Source: Camillea tinctor (taxonomy: Eukaryota; Ascomycota; Sordariomycetes; Xylariales; Xylariaceae). From it: a DNA stretch of 41,537 nucleotides. The position numbers and the translations under genes were made by a program. Location of the stretch: the NCBI GenBank assembly GCA_022578605.1, contig MU394131.1, positions 1-41,537 of the forward strand, read 5' to 3'. Positions 1 to 10,428 of this stretch are shown here, piece by piece (the stretch's first letter is position 1; each line of letters begins with the position of its first letter). The notes below the pieces were generated by a model. That model saw only the letters and a list, made by a program, of their open reading frames with translations, ran no database searches and was not told the origin of the DNA.

Positions 1-1
1 T

Positions 2-95
<94 letters not shown>
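1..95. repeat. (TTTA)n microsatellite at the window edge
   Basis: About 24 perfect TTTA units open the window, followed by a short T/A-rich transition. It is a simple-sequence tract and probably the reason the assembly breaks here. It is not the fungal telomere repeat, which is TTAGGG/CCCTAA. Confidence 0.95.
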
Positions 96-98
<3 letters not shown>

Positions 99-120
99 AT
101 AAATGCTGTTTTTTATAGTT

Positions 121-177
121 GCTGACTTTTTGTGGTCGCTGACTTTTTGTGGTCGCTGACTTTTTGTGGTCGCTGAC
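121..177. repeat. 17-bp tandem repeat, about 3.4 copies
   Basis: The unit GCTGACTTTTTGTGGTC occurs head to tail at 121-137, 138-154 and 155-171. A partial copy, GCTGAC, follows at 172-177. The sequence just upstream (TTTTTTATAGTT) looks like a diverged partial unit. It lies between the TTTA tract and a TATAAAAG string near 190. No function can be assigned. Confidence 0.9.
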
Positions 178-553
178 ATGTATACGGCCTATAAAAGATT
201 TTTACGCTTTCCTTATTTTAGGAATAGTTTTGCTCAATTGGCGGAGTTGCACTTACAGGCCTCCGTACCCGTTTCGGACATCTCAGTCGACGCGGAAAGA
301 CCCGAACAACATGCAACTGGAGGTTTCCGAATGCGAAATCCCGCGCGTCCTATTACCGAAGTATGTAACAGTATAGCGTGACCTAGACTAAAATTATAGT
401 TTACTTATACAACCCGTCGAGTTAGTTATCTTCCTACTAACCATTTCATCTATCTATCTATCTATCTCCCTTGCCTCCTGTTTCGGAGCCTCCATAACTA
501 AAATCCAAAATCCAAAATCCCCCCCCCCCCCCAAAAAAAAAAGAGGCATAACC
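178..553. other. Gap upstream of the DUF423 gene
   Basis: No recognisable gene. Short overlapping open frames at 149-381 have no family resemblance. The stretch holds a TATAAAAG string near 190, an (ATCT)5 tract around 447-467, three AAAATCC units at about 499-520, and a C14/A10 homopolymer pair that ends about 11 nt before the ATG at 554. This is probably the promoter and 5' UTR of the following gene. Confidence 0.6.
499..542 (+). repeat. AAAATCC triplet plus C14-A10 homopolymer in the 5' leader
   Basis: Three head-to-tail AAAATCC units run into about 14 C and then about 10 A, ending 11 nt before the start codon of the DUF423-type gene. Homopolymer lengths are often wrong in raw assemblies, so the exact counts should be treated with caution. 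Confidence 0.85.
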
Positions 554-1153
554 ATGCCCAACGCCACCACGCCCCTAATCCCCAACTCCAACTCCGACTT
601 CAACTCCGAAACCATCACCACGGTCACCACCACCACCTCTCAGCAAACCCGCCTGCTCTCCCACCTCGGCATCCGCTCCCGCCGCGACCGCAGCGCCATG
701 TTCTGGGCCCTGGGTTGCGCCTACGGCGCCTCCGCCGTCGCGCTCGGTGCTTTCGGCGCGCACGGTCTCAAGAAGATCATCACGGACCCGGGGCGCGTGG
801 CCAACTGGGCGACAGCCGCGCATTACCAGGTAACCCCCCCTCCTCCATTCCCCCATCCCCATCCCTCCTCTTCCCTTTCCTTCCCCGCCCTACCTCCATA
901 ATCCCCTCCCTCAAAACCACATCTTTAACTTCCCCCTCAAACACAGCTCGTCCACTCCGTAGCCCTCCTAGTCGCCTCCCGCGCCGCGCCCCACAACGCC
1001 GCCGCCGCCTCCCTGCTCGTCGCCGGCATGACCCTGTTCAGCGGGAGCATCTACCTGCTGACGCTCGACGCGGCGCGGTTCCGGTTCCTGGGTCCGGTGA
1101 CGCCGCTGGGCGGTCTGTGCCTGATCGGGGGTTGGGTCGCGCTGGCGTTTTGA
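554..1153 (+). CDS. DUF423/TMEM256-type small membrane protein (2 exons)
   Basis: Exons 554-829 and 947-1153 join in phase 0 across a 117-nt intron (CAG/GTAACC...ACACAG), giving 160 residues. Residues 49-75 carry the family signature: a hydrophobic Gly/Ala-rich helix followed by GAFGAHGLKK. Exon 2 adds three more hydrophobic segments (LVHSVALL; SLLVAGMTLFSGSIYLL; PLGGLCLIGGWVALAF), so four helices in all, as in bacterial YgdD and animal TMEM256. The biochemical role of the family is not established. The 48-residue Ser/Thr-rich extension before Met49 is absent from bacterial members; it could be a targeting segment, or translation could start at the ATG at 698. The gene converges on the karyopherin gene downstream. 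Confidence 0.88.
830..946 (+). other. Intron of the DUF423-type gene
   Basis: A 117-nt, C/T-rich intron with donor GTAACC and acceptor ACACAG. Removing it keeps the frame open and joins AAHYQ to LVHSVALL, restoring the family's continuous second helix. Reading through would leave the family alignment. Confidence 0.85.
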
Positions 1154-1982
1154 AATGGAATGGATGAAAAAAAAGAAAGAGTTTTAATCCCCCCCCCCCC
1201 CTTTTTTTCTTTCCCTTTTCTCATTTTTTGAAGGTGGGGAGAAGGGGGGAGGGAGAGGGTTTTGGACGACGGTGGTCATGATAATCATGAGGTTATGACG
1301 TTGTTTTCGATGGCTACACGTGTGCGTGTGTGTGCGTCTGCACGCGGTGTTAGCGAGCAAGCCAGATGAATAAGGGTTATTGAATTTTGTTTTATATTCC
1401 TTAATACCCCTCGTTCTGTGCGAAAACGATGGAACGAATGAAGAAGCTGAGTGGCGTAGGGCACAACACAGGGTGTATATATCTGTACGATATGTGTATA
1501 TGGTCTCCCTTCTTCGGATATCATTAATCTGATTTCAAAACTAGGATCATGTAGCACAGTGATTTCCTCAAGACTCCTAGTAAGTCAATTCTAGTTTGGT
1601 AATGACTGCACTACGAATGTTTTTGTTGGGAACAATATCTAGGTCTTGGTAATACAATAGCATTGTTACCCCACGGCTGAAGAAAAACGAATTCAGACCG
1701 TCAAGGGTTGGTATCTTTTGCAAGTATACAAGCACAATCCAAGCTTGCTTAGCCTAGTTGGGATCCTGCCGTCTGTTTTTGTCCCCTCCTAATCTCTCCC
1801 CAAGCCAAACACACCTGGATGTCCCCTCCTCTCGTCGACGGAATCCCTCCTCGTCTCCCTAACTCATAGAGCCTCCGCCACAGACAACAGCAGTAGGTCC
1901 TCAAAGCGACCTAGTCGCATATATATCTTTTCATCTTCCGATTCTTTGTACCCGTGTCTTGTCCCTACCATCCGTGAGTTAC
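1154..1982. other. Convergent 3' gap between the DUF423-type and karyopherin genes
   Basis: No gene seen. It contains a C13T7 tract at about 1189-1208 just after the DUF423 stop, a GT/GC-rich stretch near 1318-1345, and otherwise unremarkable sequence that should hold the 3' ends of both converging genes. A 90-codon open frame on the minus strand (1285-1557) has no family features and was not called. Confidence 0.6.
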
Positions 1983-4900
1983 CTAACCCTCGTTATTGTT
2001 GCGCGGCGCACCCAGAGCTTGGAAGCCGTCCAGAATTTCCTTGTCGACGTTGACGGCCCAGTTTTCTTGGAATACCTGCTCTCCACCTACGCTCTGGACA
2101 AGGTTGTGTAATCTTTCCTTGACGAATGAAAGCGACTGCACCGTCTTAACGGGGTCCGTTGCCCAGAGGGCACGTTCTCTCACGTCCTTGGGTGTGTCCC
2201 ACTGCGTTTGTGGAATACCGTACGTGACTACTAGTTGGTCATGACCGGGATTGTCTTCGTCCAGGATTTGAACCATGACACATGTCCACATGGATAGATA
2301 CTCCTGGAGCTTAGATAAAACAAGATTCTGCATAGGCTGGGGGAGCTCGAGGAGGCGTGTGAGACCGAGCAGGTTGAGCTTTTGCCTGTTAATATCCGCT
2401 ACACTGTCTAGACTCGAGAACCACTCCGCACTGAGCCAATTCCATACTAGATCGAGGGGGCCTAGTGACGCCAGCATCTCAACAAATACTGCGGGGTCAA
2501 TGAGAACAATCCTCGAGAGGATTGCAAAATAGTCCGTCAATGTGAGAGGACTCACTTTACTATGTCGCTTCTTAGGTCCAGACGTCTGGTGGGCTTCATA
2601 AGAGTCGTGGATGCCCTCGAGTATATTCGGTAGGAATCTCGTCTTGACCATATCTTGGACAATCACCTGAAAGCCATGCAGGCCTCCCAACTCATGAGAA
2701 AGGCGTACCAAGGCCTCGGTATACTTGGTGGTCACGGCAACTTGCTCGCGGCTTCTTGCGTTTAAAGAGCTGGCTAAAGCTTCCAAAAGTGGCGCTCGCA
2801 ATCGATCTTCAAGCACGGTCTCAGGCGCCAGAGTGATATAGCAACCTACAATAGATGTGATTGCGAAGGCCTGTTCAGTTTGGTCTCTGAGTAGTCTGGT
2901 GGCGGTTTCGGCAAGCGCAAGAAGATCCGGTGACAAAGGTGGTAAGCTCTGTTGAAGGATATTGTTCCATAGCTCTAGCGCTTCTTCGACGAGATACAAG
3001 TACATCTCAGAGCCTTCTTGAGTGGCCTCGGCGATCAAAGGTAGCATCATGGGTTGGTATCGTTGGGCTTCGGTCTTCATAGACAGCACTAAAGTCTGCA
3101 TGATGGCTAAAACTGCCTGCTTCATCATGAATCCTAACTCCCCCGCAGATTCCCAGATACCCGGCAGAGCTTCCATGACCAAGTCGCCGAATCGAGAGAC
3201 GTGTGTCTCCATGCGCTGTATCAGACTCCTCGTTGTCTCGAGAATTGCTAGCTTGGTCTCGTCGATTTCTACTATTTTCAATAGATTAATAAGTTCGGTG
3301 AGCACATCAGAAGCGAACGGCAGAAACATCTCGCCATCGAACTCAAGTTCATCAACGATAGCCTTGAGCTGCCTCGCTGCTGTAATCCGAACGACAATAT
3401 CGTTGGATGGATCAGCAGGGTTAAGGAAATGCCGGAAGATCTCATAAACTAGCGGGCGCATTTCCTTGGACACCTTGACTGGGACCCACTGACTAAGCAG
3501 GATAGCAATACGACGTCTGAGTATCTGGCATAAGTGGCCGCTATTCTGTGCATCTGATGCAATCGTGGACTTGAGGACCGCATCGAAATCAAAATCACTC
3601 TCGACTACAGCAGCAGCTAGGCCCATGGCAGTATAGACCGCCTCCTTGGCAACAACATCAGTCTGGGGATTTTGAGCAGTTGCAAAGTAGGATAAGAGCG
3701 GTTGTATTAGGAGCTGCTTGTGCTGTGTGAGAAGATCTAGGAAGAGCTTCTCTGCACACGGCCGAACCTCCCACTCGAAGGCATTGCCTTGGTTTTCTTC
3801 TTGCTGCTCCCATTCTTCAGGGTCTTCTTCCCAAGCATCGAAGTCAGCTTTGCGGAAGACAAATAAGTGGGTGATGATGGTATTGGCCATCTGTATGACA
3901 AGCTGGTCAGTGAAGAGGTTCACCTTGACATACTCTATTGCCTGGTGTCCCTCTTGTATGTCCTGCTTTGATCGATATCTGATGGTCTGTCGTGGGTAGT
4001 GGACCATTCTGACACAGGCTCTAATCAATAGCAACCCCTTTAATGCTAGTCTCTCAAGCAGGGGGCCTTCCACCTTGGCTTTGGTGTCACCCGAAGTAGC
4101 ACTGCCATGTCGAATACCACCCGACTTGTCGTATACCTCAGCAAAGTTGGAGACCAGATCCCAGTAGGCACGGGCAAGGTCTAATGAGTTTGGCAGCGAA
4201 GCAAAGCTTCCAGGGTGTTCATCAGCCATGCCGATATGGAGCTTGGTGAACTGGAGGAGATGCTTTCCAACATTATCAATGTAAGGTGAAGGGACAGAAG
4301 ATTCATTGCCGACAAAACTGAGAAATTGGCCGAATTGTGACTGGGAGAAAGTCCAAACTTGCTCTACTGTCTTGTCCTTGTGGGGATATTCATAGCCTAC
4401 CAACAGGAGACGGCGGAGGATCTTAAAAGCCATAAGACTGATCTCGATAGCCCTGTCGGCATCTTCTTGCTGGCCACCGCCAACGGTCAAGAAAGTTATC
4501 CATGCCCCTGTTTTGGCGTCATAGATTTCGGCAAGAATATAGACTAGCTCTGGGGTGACCGATTGCAAGGCAGTCTGCGACTTACGCAGCCGTGCCGTTC
4601 CCAGTTCCTTGACCGTTCTAAGGAGGATCATGAGGGCACCGGCCAAATGGTGCTGGTCGCCATCTTTATTCTGTCTGAGGATATCAATAAGGGTAGTTAG
4701 GGGGTCGGGCCACTCCTGGGGGAAATCAATGCGTATTATCTTGGCAACGACGAGAGCATTGAGCAATGCTAGCTGCTTGTCTTTTTCTTGGATGGTGCCA
4801 CGGAAGAGGTTGGATCGTATAGCATGTTTCTCCGCAGGTTGGATGGCATTGGTGACAGGGTGGTGTCTCCAGAATCGGTCAATGCCGTTCTTGAGTTGGA

Positions 4901-5202
4901 TGATGGCAAGAAGGCGAATTTCTCTAGGGAGGTTGTTATCGAGAAATACTGTCTGTTTTGGGGGGGAGAGAGAAGGTCTTCTGTTAGAGAAAATTGACAA
5001 GACGATAGCAGAGAAGGGCAGAAAGATAAAATCGTACCTGTAAAGCTGGGTAAAAATCCTGATGGGATTCCCAGGTGGTGAGCTGTTGACCTGCAGCCTG
5101 GCGCTTGCTGTTATCGTGGGAAGATGCAGACTGCAGAGTACGACATAGCTCTATTGTGCTAAGAGGACTAGCAGCGCCAGGAACCTCAATGGCAAAGGTC
5201 AT
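1983..5202 (-). CDS. KAP120: Karyopherin/importin-beta, Kap120 (importin-11) type (2 exons)
   Basis: Exon 1 is 5202-5038 (55 codons) and exon 2 is 4952-1983, joined in phase 0, giving 1044 residues; yeast Kap120 and human importin-11 are of similar size, about 1000. Residues 30-105 form the importin N-terminal (IBN_N) domain: a WESHQDFYPALQ helix, then RLLAIIQLKNGIDRFWR, which closely matches the importin-11 segment, then an LRxxL helix ending DFPQEWPD. The rest is helical HEAT-repeat sequence without insertions, apart from an acidic DAWEEDPEEWEQQEENQG segment that resembles the acidic loop of this subfamily. Family members bind RanGTP and carry cargo through the nuclear pore. The start fits the conserved N-terminus. 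The 5' flank has imperfect ATGTGATG repeats (5270-5335). Confidence 0.93.
4953..5037 (-). other. Intron of the Kap120-type gene
   Basis: 85 nt; donor CAG/GTACGA and acceptor AAAACAG on the minus strand. It lies inside the IBN_N domain between PALQ and TVFLDN. Splicing restores the family alignment with no gap. Confidence 0.9.
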
Positions 5203-6298
5203 GTTGAATGATATTCAGCACGCGCCACAAGGACGCAATATCGTAATATGTATTTCTTTTCTTGGATTCAATGTAGTGTAATGTGATGTGGTGTAGGTTG
5301 GTATGTGATGTGATGCAATGCAATACGGTGCGATGAGGGAAGTCGGCGTAATTAAGGAGGGGGGGTTATTTATTAAATAAAGTACCTAAATGATGGTCGC
5401 GTTCGCGGGGCAAAATCGAAAAGCTCAGGGCCAGGGTCTAGGTCTGAGTCTAAGTAGCCAGTCAGGGTTGAAGCTGTGACCTCCCCCTTGGCCTCCCCAC
5501 CATTTAACCAATGACAGTCTATCTTTGTGCTTTGTTTGAACTTAGTATGTAGGTGAGCGAGGTACCTAGGTACCTAGGATATAGGTTACCTGCTTCCTGT
5601 ATCGTACCTCCCTTCTTACCTACCTAGGTACCTACACTATGTAATTATCAGGCATGTTTCTATGTACCTGCAGTACTTAACCTGCCTACTAACATTCAGA
5701 CTAAGTCTCTGGAAGAAAGCACTGGTGCTCATACAGGTATAATAAGCTTTAACGATAGCCCATCCATAACACTTCTGTGAATGTATGTGCCTTGGAGTCA
5801 CTTATATCTCTATCAGCTTGGAGAAAAAAAAACGGTGTTACATACATGTATCTACTGTAGATTAGAGATATGTAACCTCCTACATATGTAGGTATGTAGG
5901 CATGTAGATTAGGCAGGTAAGTAGATATACCTTATACATGATTCTATCGACACCTCAGCCATTGGAGAGGTCAGTGGGTATTTATGAAAATAAAAAACAC
6001 TCTCCTAGCTACCTCATCTACGACTAGGATATTTGATCCCTGTGTGCTTCATCTTTCTTCTTCCCCCCTGCCTTCATAGAAAAGAAACCCAGATCACCCC
6101 ATATGCCCACCACAACCTGATTTTTTTCTCTAGTGGTATAAATGTGTTAATGCTCCCAGGGAAACCCTCCTTCCTCCTAACCATGGAAGAAGGGGGACAA
6201 ATAGCTCTTTTGCTCTTAGAAATCCTAAACTCCAAATTTTAAAATATGTACCGATCTGAATTTCTCCGGGGTATCGTATCTAGTAAATCTCATGGCCA
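5203..6298. other. Gap between the karyopherin promoter and the 3' end of the transcription factor
   Basis: No gene seen. It is dominated by TACCT/AGGTA motifs: a double palindrome at 5561-5578, an exact TACCTAGGTA at 5621-5630, and many looser TACCTA/TAGGTA steps to about 5940. The 69-codon open frame at 6033-6242 has no recognisable features. The part next to 5202 should be the karyopherin promoter. Confidence 0.6.
5561..5630. repeat. TACCTAGGTA palindrome cluster
   Basis: Two overlapping palindromes at 5561-5578 (GGTACCTAGGTACCTAGG), plus TACCTAGGTA at 5621-5630, separated by TACC-rich sequence. The same 10-mer recurs in two other intergenic gaps, at 9892-9901 and 40510-40519. Confidence 0.85.
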
Positions 6299-8453
6299 CT
6301 ATACCGGATAAACATTGACAAAGTTGGGCCATGTACCATTCACCGTCCATTGCTGAATAAAACTGTAGTCTTGATTGGGATCGAATGCGAAATCTGTGCC
6401 GAGATATAGGTCTCTGTTAAGGAGGCTATCCTGGATAGGCACCCACGACTCAGACTCGGAGCTCTCCGAATGTGAGCTATGCTGTCGCGCCGACGCCAAA
6501 TGCTCCTTAACCACCAAGTTAATCTCTTCTGCTGCCCTTTTTGAAAGCGGCCAAGCCTTGCCATGTACTGTAAAAACCTGCGTAATCATGTTGATTTTCT
6601 CTCGGAACTCGGCCGAGTCCAGCGATAGAAATGCACAAGCATCTAGGTAGGCCAGAGCAGCGCGAAGTACCCCGAATCCTATTGCCGGACAGAGATTAAT
6701 AGGAGGTAGAGGGTATCGGAAAAGGTCGCAGAGGCCGTTGGCCGCCTGGATATCGATAGGATGGGGGCTCCAGCCAAAATGTTTGACAGCCTGCCCTTTA
6801 CGATCAGGGCCAGTTGGCGGCCCTAAAAGAAAATATTGACTAAGATTGATACCTTGTCTAGATTTATCTTGTCGGAGCCGCAGCCGATTTCTGCCAAGTT
6901 AGCCGATGTGAACATCATAGCTTGGTAGGGAAAGCTGGAGACGAACATATGTGCCAAAGCCAAGGCATGGAAAAGGACTATATCAACCTTCCCCTCTGGG
7001 TCGACTAAGTCCATTTTCCACCTTGGTACCCGACGTAACCAATCGCATATCCGGGAGTCAGCTCGTTGGAACATCTCCGTCTTCTTGTCTTCTGGCTCTA
7101 GATTGCTGTAAGGTGCTACGAGTTCTGTCTGTATCCTGCATATGTCGATCAACAACGCCATCGAAGAAAAGTCGGTGCGTCCAAGATTGGCATGTGTCTC
7201 GTACTCGAACTGACTTATCGGGTGAGGAATATTCTAGGGGGTAAAAAGTTAACATTAAGCCCCGTGTTTGGTGTACTGAGGTCCCGCCTCGGTTAGAAAT
7301 AACATGAATCCGTGAAGATCCAAGTCGCTGCCACTCGGCCGGTATGAAATAAGACTTACCTCGGTATTGTATTCCCATTCCTCGCAAGGCAAGTCCACAT
7401 CGCATTCAACGTCACGAGTGGAGAGGGCGGGCCCCCTACCTTCAGTTGTCCGGAGTGAATCTTGCAACACCAAGCACCACCATGTCCTTCGGTAGCTCTC
7501 AGCAAGTACGGAATTAATAATCGGGTCAGCGAATGTCTTGAGATGCATCCCCAGTTCTACGGCCATCTGGATGGCGGTAAAGACGAATCCAGCATGATGC
7601 TCGAATTTGGCTTCTCCGAACGCTACGGCGCTCAGCAAGATAAGGCCCTGGACAGATTGCACAGTGAAGGGCAGCGAACCGCATGCGGCAGAATATGCAG
7701 CCTCTCTCAGCCCCTCAGAGCAGACGTGGGGCAGGTACAACGAGCCACAGAATTCGATTACTGAGAGGAGAAAATGGTACGAATTCGGGTCACTTTCGAT
7801 CTGGTCGAGAAATAATCTTTTGGGCAGAAGACACGGGTGACTAGGGTGAAAGTAGTTGTAGAAGGCATCGAAAAGCGCTTCACGTTCGTTCGCATGAGAG
7901 CTCAATTCCTGAGAGTTGGAATTGATGCTCCAACCTCCGGGCAGATTGTTGGGGCGATGGTCCGGCGTGCTTGGAGAAGGGATGCTTGATGTCGAAAAAA
8001 GGGGCTTAGATGGTGACACTGGTGGTTTATCTGATATCAGGCTTCGTTTCTTGGGATCACGAATTCCACGTCTCGACTTCGCATAAAAACAAGGCTTCTT
8101 ATCGGCTTGACAGCGGTTGCACGCTGGTAGAGTGGCATCACATTTGACACTATATTGTCAGATTTAGTAACAACTCAGCAAGACCAGGAGAGTAGAATAA
8201 GCCCGTAATTCCCCACAGAAATAACTGTGATAAGCCAAACAGCCAACCACGCATTTCAGACAAATAATACAAAAGTGGGTTGGAAGCAGCGAAAGTAGAC
8301 GTACTGCTTGCTACGACACTGTACACATGCTAGAGACACTCGGATATTTGCTTTAGATCGATTGCTAGTCTTAAACTCGGCTCCTTCAGGCGATGACACG
8401 CTAGAAGCCTGTAGACTAGGACGGCTCACGTCGTTCTCCGATTCCGGCCCCAT
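6299..8453 (-). CDS. Zn2Cys6 transcription factor with Fungal_trans domain (4 exons)
   Basis: Exons 8453-8305, 8149-7360, 7233-6853 and 6790-6299 give 603 residues. The binuclear zinc cluster is complete: C43, C46, C53, C60, C63 and C70 in the pattern CX2CX6CX6CX2CX6C, followed by a basic linker (SRRGIRDPKKR). Residues from about 100 to 480 match the fungal-specific transcription factor domain: FDAFYNYFHPSHPCLLP, a VQGLILLSAVAF helix, then the typical ESYRRTWWCLVLQDSLR and a ...DVECDVDLP turn. The protein should bind paired CGG-type sites in the nucleus; its targets are unknown. It is divergent from PEX2 across a 2-kb gap. The start is the Met nearest the cluster with a plausible N-terminus; an in-frame Met much further upstream would code a low-complexity leader and was not used. 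The exon 3/4 join is the least certain. Confidence 0.85.
6791..6852 (-). other. Intron 3 of the Zn2Cys6 gene (least certain join)
   Basis: 62 nt; donor AAG/GTATCA, acceptor GGGCAG at the downstream AG. The first AG after the donor (TTTTAG) would give a 30-nt intron, which is too short and out of phase. The chosen AG restores the frame and gives DKAVKHFGWSPHP, which suits this part of the domain. Confidence 0.7.
7234..7359 (-). other. Intron 2 of the Zn2Cys6 gene
   Basis: 126 nt; donor GAG/GTAAGT and acceptor CCCCTAG. It joins EEWEYNTE to NIPHPISQFEYE in phase 0. Confidence 0.85.
8150..8304 (-). other. Intron 1 of the Zn2Cys6 gene, inside the zinc cluster
   Basis: 155 nt; donor GTACGT, acceptor ATATAG. 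It splits the codon of His50 between the second and third cysteines of the cluster. Only the spliced form contains the full six-cysteine motif. Confidence 0.85.
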
Positions 8454-8569
8454 AAGAACGTTGCGCGGGAGTAGGCCGTTCGAGTAATAAGATGAGCGCA
8501 GAGTTGAGTTGCGATTTGTCACGCTCGCTATGCGTATGAAGTTCTGGTAGAAGTATCGCGATATGGCGC

Positions 8570-8610
8570 GCGAGAGAGAGGGAGAGAGAGAGAAAGTGAG
8601 AAAGAGAGAG
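8570..8610. repeat. GA-rich microsatellite
   Basis: Interrupted GAGAGA/GAAAG tract near the 5' end of the transcription-factor gene. In the sense of that gene it is a CT-rich leader, common in fungal promoters. Confidence 0.8.
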
Positions 8611-9891
8611 TATGTGTTGTGAGTCCTTCGTTGATCACTCAACCCCAACGGGTAGGGCTGATGCGAAGATCCTTCATATAATAGCTGAGAAATAGGTTTT
8701 AGTTCTGACAGGATGCCATAGAGACAGGGGGGGGTCCCTTAGGAGGGATTGAGACGCTTCCAGGTGATAAGGTCCCTGCAGCTATGGACAGAGCCACGCA
8801 GAGCATTGAGCGGAAGTCCTGACAGCCTCAGACTCTCGTAAGGTAGCGGAGCTTGGCAAAGCTGTAGCCCTCCAGCGGGGGCCATTTGCGATTGAGTATA
8901 ATATGACATAACTAATGGCGCCTACACTACTATGTAAAGTGAGCAGCAAATCTCGAGCTAGACACCCTCGTAGGTTACATTAGCAGTTGAATGCGAGATG
9001 GGACAAGGGGGTTCTATTGGACGCTGAGTCTGCACCTCTAACCCTTGTGGCCGCTTATCCAGCACGCAAGTCATCGAATAAGAGAGCGGCAAGCAGTGAG
9101 GAGCGGTCTGCAGTCGACTCAATTGGAAGTAGGGGGGATTACACAGCCAAACGGCTGTAACACAACTCCCACATTTTCCATGATGTGCGATCTGAACATA
9201 TGAACTGCCACCCCATACATAAAAAACTATGAGGCTCGAAGCTGCCGATGGCGTTCTGCAGAAAGTTTGACGACAACGCTTGATTCGTACCAGCTGACCA
9301 TGCCCTGCTACCTGGAGGCGTTCTTGTCTCGCAAGGGCAAGCAAGAAAGCCATGTCTTGGGGAAACGCCGCGGAGTTAGATGACCGCAAAACTCAGCCTC
9401 CGACGTCTCTGAGTGGATATAAGTTCGAGATTCACACCTGACCAAGTTTGTTTTACGCATAACAAGTAGTATAGTCGATGTGCAGTGATGACATCGTGAG
9501 AGCCTGCCAAGCAGTCTCACATATGCTGTGCCAGCATTCTTCACCAGGTCCAGGTTTTACCTAGGTTTTAGTTCACGATGAATACCTAGTAGACAACGAC
9601 AACAACAACAACGACAACGACGGGGAAGCATGTTGGTCTTAGTCAGGCGCTCTGCATGGAACACACACCTTGCGTACTGTAGTGTACCGGTCGGCGTCTG
9701 CTCGCGGGTGAGTTTGAAGAATTAATTGTGTGTATGTACGGAGAGTATGGTGTGGTGTGTGTGGTGTGTATAGTATGTAAGTAGTGTAAGTGCCAATGAT
9801 ATGTATGTAATGTAAGTGGGCAAGCGGGATAAGTGATAAGTGGGATATGATCAGATCAGTTGCCAGTGGTCTGTCAGTGTATACTATTAGG

Positions 9892-9901
9892 TACCTAGGT
9901 A
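9892..9901. repeat. TACCTAGGTA palindrome
   Basis: Exact copy of the 10-bp palindrome also present at 5563, 5621 and 40510. Confidence 0.85.
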
Positions 9902-10162
9902 TTCCGTAGTGAGCAAGCCACATGCAGCATGGTCCTTCTAATCCCGAGAAAATCCCTAGTAGTAGGTCTAGTACTACTTCTAGGCATTAGAACTTGGAGC
10001 TTACAGGTTACTTCCATAGGTAGGTATGTATGGACTTGAAGAATTAGCCACAGGTTTAGTGGGAAAAGCGGTGAGGATGGGGTAGAGAAGCTTGTGGCAG
10101 TGTGGCTATGCGTAGATGCCGAAGCCACAAAAAGAACAATGAGTCCGTCCTATAGAGGCAGT

Positions 10163-10217
10163 GATCGGCATTACCGAGGCTTGACAACCTCGGCGTGGCC
10201 GTTTTTTACCACCGATC
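10163..10217 (+). promoter_or_regulatory. Three-stem inverted-repeat element upstream of PEX2
   Basis: An outer stem GATCG (10163-10167)/CGATC (10213-10217) encloses two hairpins. One is CCGAGG (10174-10179)/CCTCGG (10188-10193) with an 8-nt loop. The other is GTGG (10195-10198)/CCAC (10209-10212) with a T6-containing loop. Together they make a compact three-way junction about 210 nt before the PEX2 ATG. It could be a structured 5' UTR element, a small RNA or chance. It does not fit a tRNA. Confidence 0.4.
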
Positions 10218-10428
10218 TTAGCATTTAGGTTAGGTTATTATCTATGTTCTTTATGTTCTTAGTACCAAGTACTTCTCTACTAATGTACATACAGAAGTAA
10301 CTTACAATACCACATCACTCCATATAATCCTATCACTTTGGCTATACGCTACTGTAGCATCATCACCTCTGGTATAGACAGCGATGACGTGAATCTACTC
10401 AACCTTGTCTTAGCTCTTCATCGACCGG

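Larger units (their letters stand above)
8454..10428. other. Divergent gap between the transcription factor and PEX2
   Basis: About 2 kb with no recognisable gene. It holds a (GA)n tract (about 8570-8610), an AACGACAAC-type repeat (about 9597-9620), a TACCTAGGTA palindrome (9892-9901), and a compact inverted-repeat structure (10163-10217). Two minus-strand open frames (8958-9389, 143 codons; 9308-9544) have no domain features and no coding-like composition. It should contain both promoters. Confidence 0.6.

Noticed and set aside
8958..9544. Minus-strand open frames of 143 and 78 codons in the divergent gap
   Set aside because: No domain, no hydrophobic or repeat pattern, and no splice sites joining them to anything sensible; they sit in a promoter region.
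10163..10217. tRNA reading of the three-stem element
   Set aside because: Too short, no T-loop GTTCNANNC, and no anticodon-like seven-base loop.
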